DNA of 64,000 nucleotides from Amphiura filiformis (lineage: Eukaryota; Echinodermata; Ophiuroidea; Amphilepidida; Amphiuridae). The stretch covers positions 51,163,281 to 51,227,280 of the forward strand of contig NC_092644.1 in assembly GCF_039555335.1 (NCBI RefSeq), given 5' to 3'. The position numbers and the translations under genes are program-made. The notes below the pieces were generated by a model that was not told where the DNA came from, ran no database searches, and saw nothing but the letters and a program-made list of their open reading frames with translations. Each line of letters starts with the position of its first letter. Within the stretch, counting starts at the first letter, position 1. Of the stretch, positions 1 through 12,615 are shown in pieces.

Positions 1-151
1 TCCCCACCACCCCTCCCTGAAAAAGTCATTATGGTGCTTCCAGTGATAGCCACTGCCTTCATGAGGTTTTTAAAATGTAATTTGTGCCATTAAATGATGC
101 TTGGTGCAAATTTGTTAAAACTAGCCAATATATTATGGACATTTCTCTTTA

Positions 152-475
152 CCCAGCAAACACAAAATGTTTTCAAAAGTATTCGCAAAAGGTTAGAAAA
201 GGTTGCTAGAAAACATTTAAATGTCGGGCCGGCTATACTAAATATATGAAATGTTTTAATAACATTCAAAAACACTTTGAAAACTCACTGCAAAACATTC
301 TAAAATAAGTGTTGTCAAAATATTTTGCAAAAATATTAGCAAAAAAACCAAAAAGCAAACAAAAAAACAACATTTTGGCAACATGGTGTTGTTGTATTTT
401 GTCCATACAAAACATTTTGTTTTTAAATGTTTTGACCAAAATCAAAATATTTAAAAACATTTTGGTGTTTGCTGG
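152..475. repeat. Fold-back MITE with CCAGCAAACAC termini
   Basis: The left end reads CCAGCAAACACAAAATGTTTT-like and the right end carries its reverse complement (AAAACATTTTGGTGTTTGCTGG). The interior is full of short variants of AAAACATTTT in both orientations. This is the build of a non-autonomous fold-back element with subterminal repeats. A short piece of the same end recurs near 28770-28817. No target duplication is clear. The superfamily is not assigned. Confidence 0.6.
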
Positions 476-1009
476 ATAGTAACCTTTGATGCAACTCAAG
501 GACAAATATGACAATGTTGTATACTGTGGAATGAGGTAATCTGTGACTGCTTCACAACTTGCTAATCAATGTATGACGTAAGCATGTTACACTTGACTTT
601 GAGATTTCAGGAAAAGTATCTGATGTCAGTAATTATGAATTGAGATACATGATATGCTGAAATAAGATAGCAACAACAATACAAAACATGATACATGTAT
701 ATAAATGAGATACAAAATGACCATGAATGTTGCAGATGGATGCACTATGCAGCACTAGCCTCAATCAAGTTGTCAACATGTCATATTTGTTTTCAGGGCA
801 TTAAGTTAAAATGCTAATTAACAGGAAACCTCATATTTCAATATTACCTATATTTGACTGACTGGATTTGATTTTGTTAATTGTTATATATGTGACCATC
901 CACCATGAATGAGATGTAATGTTTTTAGAGCTTGTTTTGAGATATGGACCATTGAACCGCTCCAAAAACAATTGAAAACAAAAGATTTCTTAACTTTTTT
1001 ACCGATTTT
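476..1009. other. No gene or repeat recognised
   Basis: AT-rich sequence. Short ORFs here have no recognisable motif and no coding-like composition. Confidence 0.5.
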
Positions 1010-1395
1010 TACCAGTGCATTTGCAGAAATTATTGTTCTGTTGTGTCCGATTTGAGTGCTGACATATTGTAAAATGTTGCCAATCAATATTCATGAGAGT
1101 GTACATTCAACGTCCAGATTTCGTAATTGGGTGATTTGTGTTTGGCAGGTGTAAAATACATCTGACTGGGTGTATCAATTACGTAACGCATAAAGGCATT
1201 GACATCATCGAATGGCTGCCTAGTGCTGTTATGTGTTTAGTCTCTACACTCACTGCAAAAACAGTTAAAACGATTTAATAGTGGAAGCCCATTGTCCCGA
1301 ACAAAAGGTGAATAGCATGTCGGTAAACCAAATCAGCACAAAGGAACAATGTATTACATAATCTATTGCCACTCTATGTTTATAAAAGCTCTTTG
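1010..1395 (+). repeat. E1 dispersed repeat, internally deleted copy
   Basis: About 1020-1250 matches, in reverse complement, 59480-59690, including the stretch around CATGAGAGTGTACATTCAACGT. It also matches 19612-19720 directly. From about 1290 the sequence jumps to the other end of the same repeat (AACAAAAGGT, CGGCAAAT-like, ATTACGTAATCTATT-like motifs), which also occurs at 20510-20580, 48190-48290 and 59960-60060. It therefore looks like an E1 copy that lost its middle. No coding capacity is visible. Confidence 0.6.
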
Positions 1396-2397
1396 ATTTT
1401 TACTACTTTGCAAACAAGCAACAGGTACAGATAATATATCAATGTAAAGCTTATTTTGAGGGAAAGTTGTCTGTCCTATATCTCAGGAAGTGAAAATACC
1501 AACATTATAGCTCATTTGTGGTGGTCACATACCACAAAGGCTTTTACATCTGTAAATGTAACTAGTTTTGTTTGTGAAGGAGGGGGTTAAAATGTTGATT
1601 ATGTTTCTCCTATGCTCATAACAAACATTGATGTTATGTTGACCCACATCAGGTCTCGTTACAGTGAGTAAGTGGGTGAGCTATGAAATGAAAGTAGTTT
1701 ATAGGATGTTATCGATCTCGCGGTTTATTCCAGTACCACTGTGCTCCAGTGGATTTCTTTTTTAAACAAGCTATGCGTGAAATTGTCAGAGTATCTTGTT
1801 TCATAACTCATTATTGATGTACAACATTGAATATCATGAAGCGATGTTTCCAGACATGTCTATCAACATTGATCATTCTTGTCCTAGGAATATATCGTTG
1901 TGATATTACAAGGACGTCATAAGTGACATTTTCGTCAGTTTACAGAAGCATTTCTCTGTTTCAATTTGTCCATTTATTGTTTTTTTACAATTGAATTATT
2001 AAATAAGAAATTAATTAATTGCTTCCAAGACCTGTAAAATAGCTTATATAGTTATATAGGGCTCATATTGAAATTCCCTTACACAGGAAGGTGTGCGCCA
2101 TCCTGCAGCTTTCCTGTGCTAGCCTTCTTTTGTTAAAATCCTGGGCAGGGTGTATCACTGATGCATATAATCCATCCGTTATATGACCGAGCTTTCCTGA
2201 GGCGCGGGCTTAGCGAGGGGAATCCTGCCTTCTTTCTGTGTGAAAACGTGGTAGGGTATTTCAATATGAGCCCTTACCTATATAATTCATTAATAATTCA
2301 ATTTAGCCCAAAATTTCACTTACGATGTTCTTGCACTGATCCGATGATATATTATGATTAAATGCCTAGTAATTCATCACACCTGAAAATGACTGTT
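1396..2397. other. No gene or repeat recognised
   Basis: AT-rich intergenic-type sequence. I see no splice-bounded coding stretch, RNA gene or self-complementary element. Confidence 0.45.
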
Positions 2398-2398
2398 A

Positions 2399-2752
2399 AG
2401 GGGTACTACACCCCTGCCCAATTTTGTGCCTATTTTTGCATTTTTCTTTAAAAATTATAGCGCATTGGTGACAAGTAAGATATGTATATTATAGGGGCAA
2501 GGATTACAACTACTGAACTGGAAATTTTATTTCAGCACAGACAACATTTGTGGAGTTACAGTCCAAAATGAGGGAAAACCTATATTTGATCAATAAATCA
2601 ATAACTACATTGTACTTGCCTTGAGTTGCTGAATTTTCAGTGCAGTAGTTGTAGCCCTTGCCCCTATAATATACATATCTTACTTGTCACCAATAATTTT
2701 TGAGAAAAATGTAAAAATAGGCACAAAATTGGCCAGGGGTGTAGTACCCCCT
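2399..2752. mobile_element. Fold-back MITE, GGGGTACTACACCCC family, copy 1
   Basis: The two ends (AGGGGTACTACACCCCTG and CAGGGGTGTAGTACCCCCT) are reverse complements. Pairing continues inwards for about 130 bases on each side through ATAGCGCATTGGTGACAAG and AGATATGTATATTATAGGGG, leaving a loop of about 100 bases. Related copies are at 26364-26729 and 29163-29524, with a diverged subfamily at 32141-32848. TTAA stands at or near the ends of several copies, which could mean a TTAA target site, but the 3' side is not clean here. It has no coding capacity. Confidence 0.8.
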
Positions 2753-3300
2753 GAAGTTAATTTCATAATAGTTATTTATAAAGTTTTAATATTTATATTA
2801 GCTTGATCAGTATGCTGATTTTGTGGATGCATACAACTATAGGGATGCAAAATGCTAATTTTTGTTGTAGCAGACCTAATTATACCCTCAGTTAAAGCCT
2901 GTATCATATTCATGTAGCAATTGGTAAACAAATTGCAGGTGGTCAAACACTGCAAATGTGCAAGTGGCAAGTCAAAATCCAGGCCAAAATCTTTAAAACT
3001 AAAATATTGAAACTGGTATCTGAAAATATAGAAGCAGCACTGGAATTATAATGATTTTGTTTGTTATTCTGTCATATTTAATAATGTTGAAATAATGTAG
3101 TGAACATTGGGATGGAAATACCTCTGAAAATTATCATCCATTCATATATCCAACTAAAATAGTGCTAATCACATGGCTTTAATTGCCAAAGCTTGCTATA
3201 TATAGATGTTTGAACCAATTCATGCTGCAGATGCAATAAAAAGGGACCCCTAAAGAGTTTTAGACTGGAATGCTAAATTAGAGAAAAGGCACTGGTAATA
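2753..3300. other. No gene or repeat recognised
   Basis: AT-rich sequence without a supported feature. Confidence 0.4.
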
Positions 3301-3420
3301 GGGAGCAGTATGGTACACTGGTTAATGTCTTTGCCTTTAGAGCAAGAGATTCCGGCAAAATCTGCTGTCCCTGTGCCTCATCTGAAAAATCCGGGGCAGA
3401 TGACATGTGATAAAGATCTT
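3301..3420 (+). repeat. Possible tRNA-derived SINE head (decayed)
   Basis: The stretch beginning AGCAGTATGGTACACTGGTTAATG resembles a polymerase III A box (TGGTACACTGGTTA). It is followed by GCCTTTAGAGCAAGAGATTCCGG, laid out like a tRNA anticodon arm and variable region. The B box is no longer recognisable, so this is at best an old SINE fragment. Confidence 0.3.
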
Positions 3421-3896
3421 GTTACAGTCAGTACCGATTAGGGTAATGCCCGTTTATTGGCTACACTTTCCTGTCCTGAAAAAAAATGTAACGACCAGCT
3501 ATCTACGGCGACCCCCTTCACCAGGTCATTTGGCCTGTCTGAAGTTTCAGGGGCCTTGGAACCCTGCACAATATGATTCGTCATTAATGTGACAAAAAAA
3601 ATGATATTCAAACTTTGGCACAAATTTTTATCGAGGAACGGGGTCAATATCATTTTTTTAAACTTTAAAGAGCATCAGGACTCAACCGATAGTAAGCTCC
3701 TAATATTATTGGTGACTATGATATTCAAATATTTAAGTCTAATTTTAACTAAAATATCCTCAGCTAGGCAAGAAACATATCTAAAATGACTTGTAAATGT
3801 GTTCTGTGCAATAAGTTATTATAGTTATGATTTTGATATAAATAATGTGTTTGAATTGACTGTCAGGCAGAGTCAGGCACCACTGCTCTTCTCCAT
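3421..3896. other. No gene recognised; may include SINE body
   Basis: Nothing codes convincingly. The segment between the two tRNA-like sequences could be SINE body sequence, but no second copy is visible in the window. Confidence 0.35.
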
Positions 3897-3972
3897 CTGA
3901 CTCATTAAGCTCAGTTGGTAGAGCATTAGTCCGGTGATTAAAAGGTCCCAGGTTCAAATCCTGGATGGTCAG
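3897..3972 (+). tRNA. tRNA-like sequence, probable tRNA pseudogene or SINE head
   Basis: The layout is tRNA-like. CTGAC at the 5' end pairs with GTCAG at the 3' end, but the last two acceptor pairs fail. The D arm is GCTC-AGTTGGTA-GAGC. A possible anticodon stem TTAGT/ATTAA encloses a 6-base loop (CCGGTG) rather than 7. The A box overlaps TAAGCTCAGTTGG, and the B box is GGTTCAAATCC at 3951-3961. The short loop and acceptor mismatches argue against a working tRNA. No anticodon is assigned. Confidence 0.45.
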
Positions 3973-5045
3973 TGAGATTTTTGTCACTGGCAGTCATTTA
4001 CATATGTGTTAAAAACCTTTCTCATATCAACAATTAAATAGGTTGTTATTGACATTGAAGACTACTGCCTTTCATAATTCTATTTCATAATTGTAATCTT
4101 GTATAATTTTTATCATGTATAGAGAATTGATCCAAGTTTATTTTAACTCAAATAATGTATCTGTTTTTATATCTTTTGGGTACATCAAATCATATTCCTT
4201 ATAACAGCCTGGGAGATTGATACCCGTTGCTATTTAATGTGCCTACTTGTTTAACAATCCAAGGTTCTGGTTTGTATTTACATTGATACAAAAAAGATAC
4301 ATAAACTCCCTGGCATTGATCCAGAGTGTACAATTTTGTTGTTTTTATTTTGTTTTTTCTTAACCAGTCTTGTCAGAATTTTAAGAAAGATTTGCTTGTT
4401 GCAAACATTAAATCATCAGTTGCAACACATAATGGCATAAAAGACAAAATATGTTAACAAGCAAAACATATTAGAAGGATATGTTACTAATAACGGAGTC
4501 AATGCTCCTCCACTGTTATCTCTCAGTGGCCTGATTCCATTTGAAATTGAAATTTAAGGTTCAAATTGTACCTTTAATAGTTAAAAATGAGTAACTATTA
4601 TAGGATATAGCTAGCTCTACGCCACTATGTGTTGCGACTGACGAAATGTGAATAAACTGCAGTATTCAGCCATTGTCTTTTCTTAGAAAATTGTCAATTA
4701 TATTTTAGGCCAATTCAAAAGTGAGAACCTGTTCAAAACTTTTTTATTAATAATTAAGAATGTAAAGGGTGAACAATTGTGATTTTCTAACAGAGTCTGT
4801 ATTCTTTTTTGCCTAGTAAAAAGTTTGTTCATGGTATTCAAAATTAGGGTTGGGCAGAAAGGGTGACAGTAAATATTGTTGTACCCTAAAGAAATATGTT
4901 AGTGGAAAGTTTCTGTTTTCGGATACTGAAATAATGTATATAGCGGCCGGCCATATGGGGGTAATTGGGAGTGGGCAGGTAACATTGCATGTAATTTTCA
5001 GTACTTCCAGGTCATAGCAAATTGTGGTTGTATTTGTGTAGTCTT
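3973..5045. other. No gene or repeat recognised
   Basis: AT-rich sequence. Small ORFs lack any family signature. Confidence 0.45.
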
Positions 5046-5214
5046 GGGCTATTCCTGTTGAAATCCACACATCTTAATCTTCAACACAGGGAATGCAACT
5101 TTCAAATGGGTTACCTGAGCGGGTGAATCCATTTGAAATCAACACCACCCGTGCCTGTGTAGGAGATTAAGGTTGCGTTGCCCATAGGTGTATGGATTTT
5201 AACTGGAATAGCCC
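5046..5214. mobile_element. Fold-back MITE, GGGCTATTCCAGTTGAAAT family, copy 1
   Basis: It begins GGGCTATTCCTGTTGAAATCC and ends GGATTTTAACTGGAATAGCCC, its imperfect reverse complement. The interior is also self-complementary (CCATTTGAAAT-type core, GATTAAGGT arms). Copies at 7101-7268 and 30480-31121 share the ends and core. It is non-coding, and no target duplication is evident. Confidence 0.75.
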
Positions 5215-6552
5215 ATTTATCTTGAAAATCAGAAAAAGTTTCTCATCTCTTCTCTCTCACTCTCTTTCTTCTTGCGCCCGCTCTCCATTTTTCTTGTCGC
5301 TTTCTTTTTGTAGTATATTCATGCAATAACCAAGAAAGCATTTTATTTCCACCACTGATTTATCATTTCACCATATCCATGTTTCTACATTCAACATTGA
5401 CATGAACTCCAAACACAAGTTTTATTATATACAGTATGTGCATATATATATTACATATAAAATTTACTATCAACGTATGACTGTTGTATAAAGAATGTAG
5501 AAATGCATGCAGAAACACTTCCTTAAAGTTAGATGGTTTGATTATACTGTCTGTCTCATGGTGCTTTCTAGTTTGTGCAGGCCTATCATGTAAACATACT
5601 TGGTAAAGTGGTTTGAATAGAATGTACTGCAATGCCACATACTCATTGGGTGGTACACCCTACCACTTTGCTTTATAACTAACCATGTAAACGCATCATT
5701 TATCTCAGGCCTGGAATTGTATTGGGGATATAAGAACAATTATGAGGTTTATTTCAGCACTTGAGGCTTTTAATTGGTCCAACAGCTTTAAAGCCATAGT
5801 ATATGATTTTTAATTTATTAAGGTTATTCCGTACAAAAAATGATGAAATGATTATTAGTAATAACTGTTACAAAGGTTTTCTGTCCATTTTAAGTTGAAA
5901 TGATGAGATAATGAAAGAAAGCCCACCTACATTTTTTAACATGGAGCTATATGGTGGATTTAATGTCGTAATTATGACATTAATTCAAAAGCAGAATTAA
6001 TTTGTCTGAATTCAGTTTAGGTTGGGACATGTGTAAACATGACAAATATGCCAAAAAAATCAGGTTTAAACAATTTTACCAATTTCATTTTAGAAATATA
6101 CATTATAGCTTTTATGTTCTCGGCATTTTATGGCCATTTAATTATTCATATTTTTAACATGGTTAAGGTATCAGAAGAATGTATTTTATGTCAAACCATC
6201 TTTGTTGATATCATTTGTATTTCTCATTTATGAAATACTAGTTGACTTGATTTATCAAATATATTAATGCAGTTTTAACTGTATTATTGCCAATGAATAT
6301 CAATTGTCAAATAAATTTGTATTTATTTATACAATATACAAGTTTGTCATTATTGCATGTTTAAGTCATTGTCTTATGTAGTTGTTTCCCCTATTGTTTG
6401 TCCAACATTACTAAAATAATGATTTATGATATTGTAACCAAATGTGCCGAATAGGCCCTATTTATATTGAACATTTTTTTCTCAAAACAGCTAAAATAGC
6501 TCACCTTTGGGTAGCTTTCTGTTCTTTGCCATTTTCAACTCTTAATCTTCAG
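5215..6552. other. No gene recognised
   Basis: AT-rich. It includes a CT-rich run near 5250-5290. No supported gene. Confidence 0.45.
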
Positions 6553-6554
6553 CT

Positions 6555-6764
6555 TTGATTAATGCAGGGGTACCCCTATGCTATGTATTGGGCCCTTTAT
6601 TGTTCATCATAGTCATCATTGACATCTCATTGAAGGTTGCATCAATTCTCTTTTTATGTAACATGTGTGTACTTGTAAGGGCTTTGGGCATGGCAAAAAA
6701 CAATGTTTTTCATTTGAAGAATTGCAGATCTAGTTACAGAGTAAATTCGTGCAATGGTCTGTAG
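6555..6764 (+). pseudogene. Scrap of non-LTR reverse transcriptase (palm region)
   Basis: The translation contains AGVPLCYVLGPLLFIIVIID. This is the degraded counterpart of the GVPQGSVLGPLLFxIYIND block that precedes the catalytic Y/FADD in CR1/Jockey-type reverse transcriptases. Downstream, LFLCNMCVL sits where LFADDxVLY would be expected, so the catalytic aspartates are lost. No other LINE blocks are recognisable nearby. This is an old, truncated and inactive fragment. The call rests on one motif block, but that block is long and family-specific. Confidence 0.6.
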
Positions 6765-7100
6765 CTCTGGGTCTGTAGGATGTAATTATAATCAGGCCCG
6801 TAGAGGTAGGTGGTGCGGCCGGAGCAACGCTCCCATCGATAATAATACTCAGTTCTCTACCCACCGACTGGCTCTCCCCCTCTCTCTCTCTCGCTCTCAT
6901 GTCCTGTAATCCAATCTTGTTCTGCTGTTTGTGCATATTGTTTGAAATCAATTACAAGATGGATTACGAGTAAGATAAAGCAATTTCACGCATGAAAAAT
7001 CATCTTAATAGAGACTTGCAAATAAATTGTACTTTAAACTACAAAATGGTATTATGTAGAAATGAAACAGGGTTTTATATTTTATCACAACTAATGCCAT
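6765..7100. other. No gene recognised
   Basis: CAGGCCCGTAG at about 6795 resembles an hAT-type terminus, but no matching opposite end is found. Otherwise nothing is supported. Confidence 0.35.
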
Positions 7101-7268
7101 GGGCTATTCCAGTTGAAATCATACACCCCTATGAAAGACATGACCTTAATCTCCCACACAGGGTGTGTACATTTCAAATAGAGCCACCAATTCAGGCAAC
7201 CCATTTGAAATTCTCATTTCTTGTGCGGAAGATTAAGGTCATATGTATGGATTTCATCTGGAATAGCA
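7101..7268. mobile_element. Fold-back MITE, GGGCTATTCCAGTTGAAAT family, copy 2
   Basis: It starts GGGCTATTCCAGTTGAAATC and ends GATTTCATCTGGAATAGCA. Inner arms TGACCTTAATCTCC and GGAAGATTAAGGTCA pair, around a CCCATTTGAAATT core. It is the same family as 5046-5214 and the elements in 30480-31121. Confidence 0.8.
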
Positions 7269-7924
7269 CACTGAACAAAATCTTACATTTTTACATCCAC
7301 GTTATTTATTTCATTTCGCATTTATCTAAAATAAAAACCCAACTCTTAGATTTCATTAATGACTTTCATTATATAAATTTGTAGTTTTTCAGGGATAAAA
7401 TGGGGACGGCAAAGAGTAAAGCATCCTGAAAATGATTAAAAATGGGATAAAAAAATTGACAAATTGGGACGAAAATTTGGCTTTGCTCCCTCACACTAAA
7501 ATCCTGGCTATACTATGCTACTGGTTTAGTGGAAGTCATGAACATATTGAACGTTCAAAATCACTAACTTTTGTCAGATACATACGAAAGGAACCAACAT
7601 TGAAACTCATAGGCAGCGCCTTCAAACAAGTAGTACAAAGCTGAGACGAAAATACTGACCCACTTTTGTCTCAGGTACAAAGATTTACCAAATATTTTCG
7701 AATACATTTATTATCAATCCAAGAATGAATATGAACCTTCATGAAACATTCACCGCCAACAACCAAATTTATTTTACAGCGATACCCAATATTATTTTGG
7801 TTGAGGCATAGGAATTTTACATGTGAGCCCTTAGTTTTTATTGGTGGATGACAATTTTAACTAGTGGCAAATGGTGGTCATAGACCACAAACCTAGCTGG
7901 GGCATGTTGGTGTTGTGGAGGTAT
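7269..7924. other. No gene recognised
   Basis: AT-rich sequence leading into the tandem array. No supported feature. Confidence 0.4.
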
Positions 7925-8690
7925 CTGACCCCTACAAAATGTTCCAAAAATGCTCCCCTGGTCATGGGGTTTGTTTTCACCGAGTTTGAGTCCAGTACTC
8001 CTAACAGATGTCCAAAAAAATCAATTCTAAGATTTGACCCCAGATGACCTTTGACCTGACCTATGCATGATGTTCCATAATGTTCCCCTGGTCTTGAGGT
8101 TTGTTGTCACCATGATTGAGCCCCATACCTCTTACAGATATCCAGAAAATGAAATTATACGATTTGACCCCAGATGACCTTTCACATGACCCTTGCACAG
8201 TGTTCCAAAATGTTCCCCAGGTCAGTAAGTTTGTTGTTGTGGAGTTTGAGCCCCGTACCCCTAACAGATGTCCAGAAAATGCATTTAGAAAATTTGACCT
8301 CTACATGACCTTTGACCTGACCCCTGCAAAATGTTCCCCTGGTCATGACATTTGTTGTCACTGAGTTTGAGCCCCATACCCCTTGCAGATATCCAGAAAA
8401 TGAAGTTATAAAGATTTGACCCCAGATAACCTTTGACCTAACCCCTGCAAAGTGTTCCAACATGTTCCCCTGATCATTAAGTTTGTTGTCACCAAGTTTG
8501 AGCCTCGCCCCTTACAGATGTCCAGGAAATGCGTTTCTAAAATTTGACCTCTGCATGACCTTTGACCTGACCCCCGCAAAATGTTCCCCTGGTCATGCGA
8601 TTTATTGTATCGAGTTTGAGCCCCATACTCCTTACAGGTGTCCAGATAATGCAATTGTAAGATTTTACCCCCTTAATGACCTTTGACCCC
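7925..8690. repeat. Tandem repeat, ~130/120-bp units forming ~250-bp dimers
   Basis: The landmark GTTTGTTGTCACC (or a variant) recurs at about 7970, 8099, 8229, 8349, 8479 and 8600, giving spacings near 129, 130, 120, 130 and 121. Each unit runs through GAGTTTGAGCCCCATACCCC, a CAGATGTCCAGAAAATG segment and GATGACCTTTGACCTGACCC. Units carrying GACCCCAGATGACC alternate with units carrying GACCTCTACATGACC, which also lack the TTCCAAAATG insert. The array is therefore a dimeric higher-order repeat. ORFs across it are by-products of the repeat. Confidence 0.85.
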
Positions 8691-8935
8691 AATTCTGTGT
8701 GCAAGCTATGGGCACTGGGTAAAGCCGATGCACATGTGTAAGTGGACGTCATTGTGCTATGTAATATGTGGCAGAAGAAGCATTTTGAAGATATTTGGTT
8801 ATATGCCGAAAATGCCCCTTTAATGACCTTTGATCCCAATTCTGTTTGCACCATATGGGCACTGGATATAGGCGGTACATATGTGCAAGTTATGTAATTG
8901 TAGGGTGTAACATGTAGGAGGAGAAGCAATTTGAA
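8691..8935. repeat. Second tandem pair, related by the AATGACCTTTGA motif
   Basis: Two diverged copies lie end to end. Both contain AATGACCTTTGAxCCCAATTCTG, then ATGGGCACTGG, a GTACATATGTGCAAG-like stretch and AGAAGCAATTTGAAG. The first begins near 8687 and the second near 8820. They follow the array directly and share the GACCTTTGA core with it. Confidence 0.65.
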
Positions 8936-11900
8936 GTTATTGCCAGAAAGAAGAAGAAGAAGAAGCAGAAAGATCCGATAGCAAAACAGTACCTAGCTCG
9001 GGGTTGAAAACCCCCCAGCTAGGTAACAAAACTTCCAAAACCTTAGTTATGGTAGTGCATTGAACAAATAAAATCCTGGAACTTTCTGAAGTACCTTTTA
9101 TAGATGTGTTGAAAATAGGCGCATACGCCCAATAAAAATGTCCTGACATTGTTTTATGCATGATCCCTGATACTTAATTATGCGATGAAATTTGTATCTT
9201 CACGTCTTGTATCTAACATTGACAAGAAAACTGGTCAAGTTGTATTTCCTCTTTGACATGTTTGCAAAAAACTTTTCATATTATTCATTAGCTAATTTGT
9301 AGAAGAGAATGTAGCATTTAAAAATGGTAAAGGAACTTTCTTTTGGGACACCTTTTCTCTGCCTTCAGAGTCTATGCTTGTACCAACAAATAATGTTTTG
9401 TCCATTTAGACAAGCCCAGGGGCAAAAACTATGTGGGAACTCCGTACTACTTCATTGCAAATCAGGTTCAGAAAAATAGCAGTAATTCCAAATCTACAAG
9501 CTTCTACATTACATGCAATAGGTTGATTCAAGTCTTTGATTTATAATTTGTAACTCGCAAACAAACAAAAAGTCGGGCCCTTTTGTGAAGTTTTATAATC
9601 TGTAGTAATTTCTTTCATGCTGCCACTGATCATGCTGATGCGCTTCTCAAACTGTCAATCTCATGTTAGTACCTTTCAAGTACGCTATAGTTTTGGAAGT
9701 AGACCTTAGAGTCTGTCGATTAGATTAGAATGTACGTATAAATAGTATTGCCCTGAATTTCTTAGGTATTAAATTGCGAATTTAAAAAAAAAATCAAAAT
9801 TATTTGATATCAGAATGACATTCTTTGTATTCAGAATGCAATTCGATATGTCTGATGTGCTCTGATGTCCCAAAATAAATACTGTCCAAACGTTCATACC
9901 CCAGCCCTTAATATGTCGAGGTTTCTTTGTTATTATTATCGCTGTTGTATAGTACTGGATTGCATACACATGTTGACATGACAGCTTTCACTGCTTCGAG
10001 AATAGAGCACATCACAAGGAGAAAACATAATACTGAATAAAATGAAATCATTTCCTTTGATAGATTATTAGAGGACATTTCCTTGAACTCAAATCAAATG
10101 TCAAAGCAGTACCGTAACTTTGAAGCATATACAGGATGAAGGTCCAACATGAAAGCCTAGAGAGGCTTTACCATTGAAGTAACTTTTGATAACCAGTGAT
10201 AACAAGAATCATGCCAATTTATGTTATTTAGTTGAAACTTTTGGCATTATACCTTATTTTAAGAGGTCTCTTGTACCAGAATTTAATCTTCAGAAGTCCA
10301 AAATCAAATATTTAAAGTTCGCTAATATCACCAGCACACATTTTAGACTTGGTATCATTGGTTTAAAAAAAATATGTATTAGGATTTTCCCTACAATAAC
10401 ATTTGTGAGAGATATGATGGTTCAAACCGGTAGAGAGTTTTGGGACATCCTGTATTTTCACACTCACGTTTGCTTTTAAGATGTTTATTCTGTATAAAGT
10501 TTAAATAGCAGAATACAGAACGTACATAAATTGGTGGATGGTGATTTCAAATGTCGAAGGGAAATGCGTGCTAATTGAAGTGGGCTGAATTACAAAATGT
10601 CCAGCAAGATGGATATATAGGGCATGACAGACTTAAAGGGGCGTTTCGTGATTCTCGTTTTATGGTTCAATAGATATTTTCCGAAATTTCAGTTGATTTG
10701 GAAATTGAATTTGCAAGAAATTCATAATTTAAGAGATCCGGTGTCTTAATTGCGCATTATCCCATCAAGATTGATGGCTCTGTGTTTTATTATTTCTTGT
10801 ATCTATAGATCCCGGGATCCAAGAGCCTTGTATTTCAATTTAATGAGCTCCTATATAGGGATAGGGAGTGATTTTTAATCATGTTAATGTGAGCAATTAT
10901 TTTAAAGACTAGCAAATAATGTTAGTTACAAGATGTAAAGAAACACTTCATCGCATACATAATTAAGAAACGGGGATGATGCATAAAACAAATTACTGGA
11001 TGCTTCAAAACATCACAAACACTTTAGCGTCTATGTTTGTTTACAATTTAAAGTTGTTTTATCAGAGATATGAGAGATGGGGAAACCCCTTGCAAGAGTT
11101 GGCGTATAATGACATTTTTACCATGCAATCACAGTAAACAAAGTCAGGACTAGTTATGGAGTGGGAATTCTCCTAGAATGTGAAATTACATAATGTTGGA
11201 ATTCCCCCTGGAAGTGTTGTAATCTAAAAGGTTAATGTTTATAATTCAGGCTTGGGAATTTCCAGGTTACATTATATTTTATTAATTGGCTATTAATATA
11301 ATGGTATTTCTGGTGTTTAGTATATAAGAAAATGTAAACATAAATTTTCACAGTTTGTACAGTGTTGTTGTGGGCTAGTTAGTGTGCTTACAGTCCATAT
11401 GCATTCAAAGGAAGGGAATTGCGAACCAGACATATTTTATGAAGTCAATGTACTACTATCCAGTAATATCGGAGAAGATCTAGAATACGTCAAAGTGCGT
11501 ATCTCTTCCAAGAAAGGAATATATATTCTTCTGTCGACTTGCTGAAGTCTGATTGGTGAAACAACACAGCTGTCAATGTTAGTAGAAACAGAGCGGATAT
11601 AGAGGCAGGCTTGTTTTCCTCAAGAAATTGTGTGAAAGATGAAAAGAGCATTTTAGAGATTGTCATCTGTGCGAGGGTTTTATATACAACTGATATAAAA
11701 GTCTTCAGTACATCTTCACATGACAAGTGTATTAGGATATACATCAAGAACATTAACTTTACAATCAACAACAAGAAGAAGGCTGTTGGATACGTAACAT
11801 TACTAAAGAGTGTATTTGATTGATTCTGGCTGATTGTATGTATTTATGTTGACTCACAACATTGTTGTTAAATCATACTTTACTTTTGATTAAAGATTCA

Positions 11901-12615
11901 TATATTGTTAACTTAATCAAATAGTGTGTTTTGTTGTGCATTCTGAAGTGAATTTGAGTATCCTTTGGCCTTGCGTCATTAACGACTCGTAACAAAAGAA
12001 AATACATTAACTGACAAAACCTCTAACCTGATAAAACAATAATTTGCAACCGGTCGATTTTAGTTGTTGGATCTTTCTTCCATCTGAGATTATTTGTACA
12101 CATACTCTGCAAGATAATATATTAACTTGCAAACGACTAATCAATCTTTGATAAATTAAGGAGTTGGTAAAATTGTTTTTGCACATGCAAATTGCATTCA
12201 TTTTATGAACCACGAAAGACAGGTGACCGCTATTTACGTATAAATTATGTCGCGCGCTTTTTCTGGACACCCGGTATTATATGGTAATGATTCTAATACA
12301 TCTCTGAACATCTAATTTGCTCCACAAAATGGTTTGCTCCCCAACTGCAATAATGAAAATAACCCATTAACTTCCCCCTTCTTTTTTGTATTCCCTCAAC
12401 TGAGTCTATTTCTGGACCACTCCTGTATATCATGTTCGGTCTCGCGGGTATTCGCTTTAAAATGCTGTTAATTTGTTAAATCGGTTCCTCTCTCTCTAAA
12501 TTGTTCATTGTTATAAAATTTGAAATGCTGGTTAACCAATATGATGCGGGAACTAGAAAATCAATGACAAAGAGAGAGAGAGCAGAAACAATTGATATAG
12601 AACAAAAGCAATATG
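8936..12615. other. No gene recognised (3.7 kb)
   Basis: AT-rich sequence with a short AAGAAG run near 8947-8968. A repeat-like segment near 10636-10800 has no partner here. ORFs at 10186-10479 and 11490-11774 have no motif, no splice context and no family resemblance that I can see, so they are not called. Confidence 0.45.

Noticed and set aside
3897-3972. Functional tRNA gene
   Set aside because: The anticodon loop has 6 bases and two acceptor pairs fail, so a pseudogene or SINE head is more likely.
6795-6840. hAT insertion starting CAGGCCCGTAGAGG
   Set aside because: No matching CTACGGGCCTG end or 8-bp duplication was found downstream.
6992-7384. 130-aa ORF
   Set aside because: Its middle third is the fold-back MITE at 7101-7268, so it is not a conserved protein.
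8116-8929. Overlapping ORFs on both strands across the tandem array
   Set aside because: They repeat with the ~250-bp period of the DNA, so the openness comes from the repeat unit and not from coding selection.
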